Below, piece by piece: positions 60,500 through 64,000 of a stretch of DNA of 64,000 nt. Each line of letters begins with the position of its first letter. Position 1 is the first letter of the stretch. The notes beneath the pieces were generated by a model. It was given only the letters and a program-made list of their open reading frames with translations, was not told the origin of the DNA and made no database searches. Source of the DNA: JBBPZA01 sp963728925 (GTDB lineage Bacteria; Actinomycetota; Thermoleophilia; Solirubrobacterales; Solirubrobacteraceae); NCBI GenBank assembly GCA_963728925.1, contig CAVSMB010000001.1, forward strand, positions 32,035 through 96,034, read 5' to 3'. The position numbers were made by a program, and so were the translations under genes.

Positions 60500-61083
60500 G
60501 CGACGTCGCCGCGACGACTGCAATTGGCGCCGGTGCCTGTGGTGCTGTTTCTCACCCCCCGGCGCCGGAAGGTGAGCGCGGGATGTCCGGCGCGCGCAGG
60601 CGGGTCAAGGGCAGCCCGTCAGGGCCGGCGTAGCCGCCGCGCAGGCGGTGCTCCTTGACGCGGCGAACACGCCGCGCACGCTCACGCGACCTTCCGGGCC
60701 CGCGTGTTCATGCCCCTCCCGGTGGCGATAACCCCGAGCATGTACGGGACGAACGGCGCTCGGGCGTCTGGACGAGCCGACCGAGAGCAGGGACGCCCGT
60801 CCCGCGGATCGGCGGATTCTGGCGGTCAGTGCTGCTGCTTCTCGGGGCATGAAACTGTCGCCTTGAAGGTTGCTGTCCGGGCCCGGCCCTACGGTCGGTC
60901 GACCGGGACAGGGGCTTTCTCGGAGAACGTAGTTGGGCAGGCCGTTTGTGGACGATGAGCTTCGAGCTCGAGCTTTCTCGGTGGCCGCCCCTGCGACTTG
61001 CCCGGGTGTGCTGCGAGCACGTATCGGTCGTTGTCGTTCGCCCGCTGGTTCTTCATTTCGTTCAACGAATAGAGGGGGACGGG
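60500..61083. other. 584-bp region before the first IS110 transposase
   Basis: No intact gene. Features seen: a CTTTCTCGG direct repeat (60915-60923 and 60973-60981), a TCGAGCTCGA palindrome (60962-60971), and a minus-strand frame 60552-60700 (Arg-rich, then GGYAGPDGLPLTRLRAPDIP) that could be a broken gene end. IS110 elements keep a non-coding region at this place, so part of it is probably the left end of that element. Confidence 0.5.
60870..61083 (+). ncRNA. Candidate bridge-RNA region of the first IS110 element
   Basis: IS110-group elements encode a structured bridge RNA upstream of the transposase. This gap has short inverted repeats (GTCC...GGAC around 60874-60909, TCGAGCTCGA) but I cannot fold it by eye into a confident two-loop RNA. 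Boundaries are a guess. Confidence 0.25.
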
Positions 61084-62316
61084 GTGAGATCTCTCGGAAG
61101 AGCGATCGGGTTGGACGTGCATCGCGATTTCTGCGAGGTGGCGATCGTCGAGAGCGGCGCGCTGCGCTCCGCTGGTCGGATCGCGACGACGCCGGAGCAG
61201 TTGGAGCTGTTCGCGCAGAGTCTGGCGCGCACGGACCGGGTGGCGCTGGAGGTAACGGGGGGCGCGTGGGAGATTGCGCGCATCCTCGAGCCGCACGTCG
61301 CCCGGGTCGTCGTCGTCAGCCCCGCCGATACCGGCATCCGGCAGGCCCGGGCGAAGACCGACCGCCTTGACGCGCGCACGCTGGCGCGGCTGCTCGCGGC
61401 CGGTGAGCTCGACGCCGTCTGGTCGCCGGATGAGTGGACGCGTGTGTTGCGCCGGCGGCTGGGGCGGCGCGAGCAGCTGGTGCGCGCACGGTCGCGCTCC
61501 AAGAACGAGATCCACGCCGTGCTGGTGCGCCGGCTGGTGGGGCGCCCGCCGCTGTCCGACCTGTTCGGCGTCAAGGGGCGCGAGTGGCTGGCAGGGCTCG
61601 AGCTGCCGCTCGAGGAGGCGGAGACGGTCGCGGCCTGCATGCGCCACGTCGAGTTCCTCGACGCCGAGATCGCCGCGGTCGAGCGCCAGATCGCCCGCCA
61701 AGCGCTCGACTCGCGGGAGCTGCGGCGGCTGATGACCGTGCCGGGGGTCAACGTGATCTGCGCGGCGACGTTCCTGGCCGCGATCGGCGACATCCGCCGC
61801 TTCCCGACGTCGCGCAAGCTGGTCGGCTACCTCGGGCTTGATCCGCGCGTCTACCAGTCCGGCAGCGCGCCGGCGAGGGGCGGGCGGATCTCAAAGCAGG
61901 GCTCGCCCGCGGCGCGCTGGGCGCTGGTCGAGGCGGCCTGGTCGGTCGTCCAGCAGCCCGGCCCGCTGCGCGCCTTCTACGAGCGGATCCGCGCCCGGCG
62001 CGGCAACAAGATCGCCGTCGTCGCCTGCGCGCGCAAGCTCGCCGTGCTGTTCTGGTGCCTGCTCAGCCGGGGCGAGGACTACGCCCACCAGCAGCCGTCG
62101 CTGACGGCCAAGAAGCTGCGCCTGCTCGAGATCCGCGCCGGCGGGCAGACGCTGAAGGGCACCAACACCGGGACCTGGGCGACGAGGCAGAAGATGCGCA
62201 GCGCCGAGCGCGAGCTCGCCCGGCAGGCCGAGGCCTCCTACAGGCGGACGGTCACGGACTGGCAAGCGGCAGCAGCGAAGAAGACGGGCGCGAGCGTGAC
62301 AGCGGGGCGCGCATAG
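61084..62316 (+). CDS. IS110-family transposase
   Basis: 410 residues. The DEDD-type N-domain has GLDVHRDFCEVA (Asp), ALEVTGGAWE (Glu) and KTDRLDARTLARLLAAG (Asp pair). The C-terminal transposase_20 domain has LMTVPGVNVICAATFLAAIG, FPTSRKLVGYLGLDP and GRISKQGSPAARWALVEAAW, whose Ser is the likely nucleophile. GTG at 61084 was chosen just before the first strand; a longer reading to 60946 lacks family similarity. Confidence 0.9.
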   Translation: MRSLGRAIGLDVHRDFCEVAIVESGALRSAGRIATTPEQLELFAQSLARTDRVALEVTGGAWEIARILEPHVARVVVVSPADTGIRQARAKTDRLDARTLARLLAAGELDAVWSPDEWTRVLRRRLGRREQLVRARSRSKNEIHAVLVRRLVGRPPLSDLFGVKGREWLAGLELPLEEAETVAACMRHVEFLDAEIAAVERQIARQALDSRELRRLMTVPGVNVICAATFLAAIGDIRRFPTSRKLVGYLGLDPRVYQSGSAPARGGRISKQGSPAARWALVEAAWSVVQQPGPLRAFYERIRARRGNKIAVVACARKLAVLFWCLLSRGEDYAHQQPSLTAKKLRLLEIRAGGQTLKGTNTGTWATRQKMRSAERELARQAEASYRRTVTDWQAAAAKKTGASVTAGRA

Positions 62317-62814
62317 ATCAGGCCCTCGAAGGGCAAGTCGCGCGGCAGGTTCGCGAGCCCCAGACGCCTGCTCTTCGACACGTCATCGGCTCGCGCCCAC
62401 ACGCAGCCTAACGCCGCCTAACGACGCCGACCGCCGTCGACGGCGACCCCGCCTGCGCAAATAGAGCGCCCACAACCGACCGCTCGCTCCCACCGGCGAC
62501 CGAAACGAGCACACAGGAGGCGATCTGCGGCCCTCCGCGACCGTCGGAGCTACGAGAAAGTTGCCGCGGACCCCTTGACTTTCTTACTGAGATGGTCCCC
62601 GGGTCTGGGCGGTGACGTCCGACCGCTGCGGTTGGTTCCCGGCCGGCGACGGGCTGACTCATTGACGTTCTGTCGACCGCTGGTCTGACCCACCGGATGT
62701 CGTGTCGCCCGCTGCCGCCCGAGGACCACCGGCGTGACCTGATAGGAGCTTGGCAGCAGCCCCGAGTGAGACGTGTCCGCCGGAGTCCGCTTCGTCAACA
62801 CAATCGAAGGGACG
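62317..62814. other. 498-bp region between the two IS110 genes
   Basis: No protein similarity. It must contain the right end of the first IS110 element and the left end of the second. CCGACC-GCTGC-GGTTGG (62619-62635) is a clear hairpin, part of a G/C-rich structured stretch from about 62595. No inverted terminal repeats are expected for this family. Confidence 0.5.
62595..62814 (+). ncRNA. Candidate bridge-RNA region of the second IS110 element
   Basis: The position directly upstream of the transposase and the hairpin at 62619-62635 fit an IS110 bridge RNA. The precise ends and guide loops cannot be set without element boundaries. Confidence 0.3.
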
Positions 62815-63942
62815 ATGCGAATGGTCGTGATCGGGACGGACACGCACAAGCGCACGCACACCTGCGGCGCGGTCGACGCGTTCACCGCCGCCGCGCGAGG
62901 GGAGCTCACGGCGCCGGCGCGCAAGGGGAGCTTCGGCAAGCTGCTGTGCTGGGCGCGAGCGCTCGACGCAGAGCGGGTGTGGGCGCTCGAGGACTGCCGG
63001 CACGTGTCCGGCGCGTTCGAGCGGTTCCTGATCGCGCGCGGCGAGCGGGTCGTGCGAGTCGCCCCGAAGCACATGGCGGGCGCGCGCCGCTCATCACGCG
63101 AGCGTGGCAAGTCAGACTCGATCGACGCGTTCAGCGTCGCTCGCGCTGCGCTGAAGGAGGGGATCGAGAACCTCCCCGGCGCGCACCTGGACGGCGCGGC
63201 GCTCGACATTCGCCTGCTGGTCGACCATCGCGACGATCTGATCGCCGCACGCACCGCCGACCAGCAGCGGCTGCGCTGGCATCTGCACGACATGTGGCCC
63301 GAGCTCGAGATCCCGGCCGGGGCGCTGGACACCAGCAAGTGGCTTGGGAAGATCTCCCGCCGCCTCGCCCGCGCCCAGCAAACGACGCGCGTGCGGGTCG
63401 CGCGCGAGCTCGTGCGTCAGATCACCGCGCGCACCACCCGCATTCGCGAGCTGCAGGCAGAGCTCGCCGCGCTGGTCGAAAGCTACGCGCCGCAGCTACT
63501 CGCGGAGCGAGGGTGCGGTCCGTTGACCGCAGCCAAGCTGATCGGTGAGATCGCCGGCGCCGACCGATTCGCCACCGACGCCAAGCTCGCGCGCACCGGC
63601 GGGGCCGCGCCGATCCCCGCCTCCTCGGGCAACACCAGCCGCCACCGCCTGGACCGCGGCGGCAACCGACAGCTCAACTGCGCGCTGCACCGCCTCGCGG
63701 TCAACAAAGCCAACTGGGACGCCGACACCGCCGCCTACCTCGAACGCAAACAAGCCGAGGGAAAGTCGCGCAAGGAAGCGCTCCGCTCACTCAAACGCTA
63801 CCTCGCCCGCCGCGTCTGGAGGCTCCTGCGATCCGCGCCAGCGCCGAACGCCACGCCAGTCCCGCACGACATCCCCGAGAGGCGCAAGGCACGCGAAACC
63901 GTCCCCGGCAACGCTCCCCACTTCATGCCCTGCGTCACATAG
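62815..63942 (+). CDS. IS110-family transposase (second, different subgroup)
   Basis: 375 residues, only distantly like the one at 61084. GTDTHKRTHTCGAVD supplies the first Asp, ALEDCRHVS the Glu, and KSDSIDAFSVARAALKEG the Asp pair. The C-terminal domain has ERGCGPLTAAKLIGEIAGAD, GAAPIPASSGN and SRHRLDRGGNRQLNCALHRL. CGAAGGG lies before the ATG at 62815; ATG 62821 is also possible. It ends 58 bp before the window edge. Confidence 0.88.
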   Translation: MRMVVIGTDTHKRTHTCGAVDAFTAAARGELTAPARKGSFGKLLCWARALDAERVWALEDCRHVSGAFERFLIARGERVVRVAPKHMAGARRSSRERGKSDSIDAFSVARAALKEGIENLPGAHLDGAALDIRLLVDHRDDLIAARTADQQRLRWHLHDMWPELEIPAGALDTSKWLGKISRRLARAQQTTRVRVARELVRQITARTTRIRELQAELAALVESYAPQLLAERGCGPLTAAKLIGEIAGADRFATDAKLARTGGAAPIPASSGNTSRHRLDRGGNRQLNCALHRLAVNKANWDADTAAYLERKQAEGKSRKEALRSLKRYLARRVWRLLRSAPAPNATPVPHDIPERRKARETVPGNAPHFMPCVT

Positions 63943-64000
63943 TCAGATCTCGATTCCCGCAAACAACGACAAGCGCTTGACATAGGAGCGACATCGGTCG

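Noticed and set aside
60552..60700. Minus-strand frame with GGYAGPDGLPLTRLRAPDIP, possibly a broken gene end
   Set aside because: About 50 codons, Arg-rich, bounded by stops, and no family recognised. Kept only as a remark in the intergenic entry.

Overview
The window is one continuous piece of a high-GC chromosome, about 70% G+C by eye. It has strong GC3 bias, many GTG starts, and 4-bp ATGA/GTGA overlaps between operon genes. These traits, a complete 14-gene actinobacterial-order nuo operon, a PHA locus and a conjugation ATPase pair of the actinomycete SCO6880/VirD4 type suggest an actinobacterium, plausibly of the class Thermoleophilia (Solirubrobacterales-like). That placement is inference; there is no rRNA here to prove it.

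Layout. 0-5.8 kb: two tRNA-Ser genes (GCU and UGA) and serS in under 4 kb, mixed with a winged-helix protein, a VOC protein and a CHRD remnant. Then come a cytochrome c lipoprotein and a cupredoxin-like lipoprotein that start back to back, a flavin reductase and a small membrane protein. 5.8-21.1 kb: nuoA-N, respiratory complex I, tightly packed. 21.2-25.3 kb: a double-domain ThyX, then a TetR gene facing a decayed alpha/beta-hydrolase pair. 25.3-34.1 kb: carbon storage and acetate metabolism, with a phasin, a 3-hydroxybutyrate-dehydrogenase-like SDR, two Cys-nucleophile PHA-type alpha/beta enzymes, an XRE regulator, a PhaE/phasin-like partner, an acetoacetyl-CoA reductase, acetyl-CoA synthetase, a SatP-type acetate transporter and a YjbQ protein. 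These could take up acetate, activate it, and store it as polyester or remobilise it; no thiolase (phaA) lies in the window. 34.1-53.1 kb: ordinary chromosomal genes (SDR, SnoaL-like, MFS and MMPL exporters, MoxR-DUF58-VWA, TetR plus enoyl-CoA hydratase, MBL, NUDIX-CYTH fusion, HAD, TrpB2), with several gene remnants (PKD, formylglycine-generating enzyme, acyl-CoA synthetase).

53.1-64.0 kb is a decayed mobile region. A frameshifted, truncated IS1182 transposase is fused to the middle of an SCO6880/VirB4-like conjugation ATPase gene that also carries an internal deletion. It is followed by an intact VirD4/TraG-like coupling protein and a small co-transcribed gene. That small gene is split by a 2207-bp insertion element (58154-60360) bounded by terminal inverted repeats, 18 bp perfect and extending imperfectly to 39 bp. 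Removing the element rejoins the host gene in frame into a 108-residue protein. Inside the repeats the element carries two divergent genes: an IS1634-like transposase and a small Cys-containing protein that resembles DUF6788. The inverted repeats show that this small protein is cargo or an accessory of the element, not a chance neighbour. Two IS110-family transposases follow, each preceded by long non-coding DNA that could encode a bridge RNA.

The strongest leads are the two-gene IS1634/DUF6788 element and its clean insertion site, the five GCTTGC/GCAAGC boxes before the phasin gene, the cupredoxin that has lost its Cys and Met ligand positions, and the hairpin cluster in the VirB4-like gene. 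All family names were assigned by reading the sequence; no database search was run.
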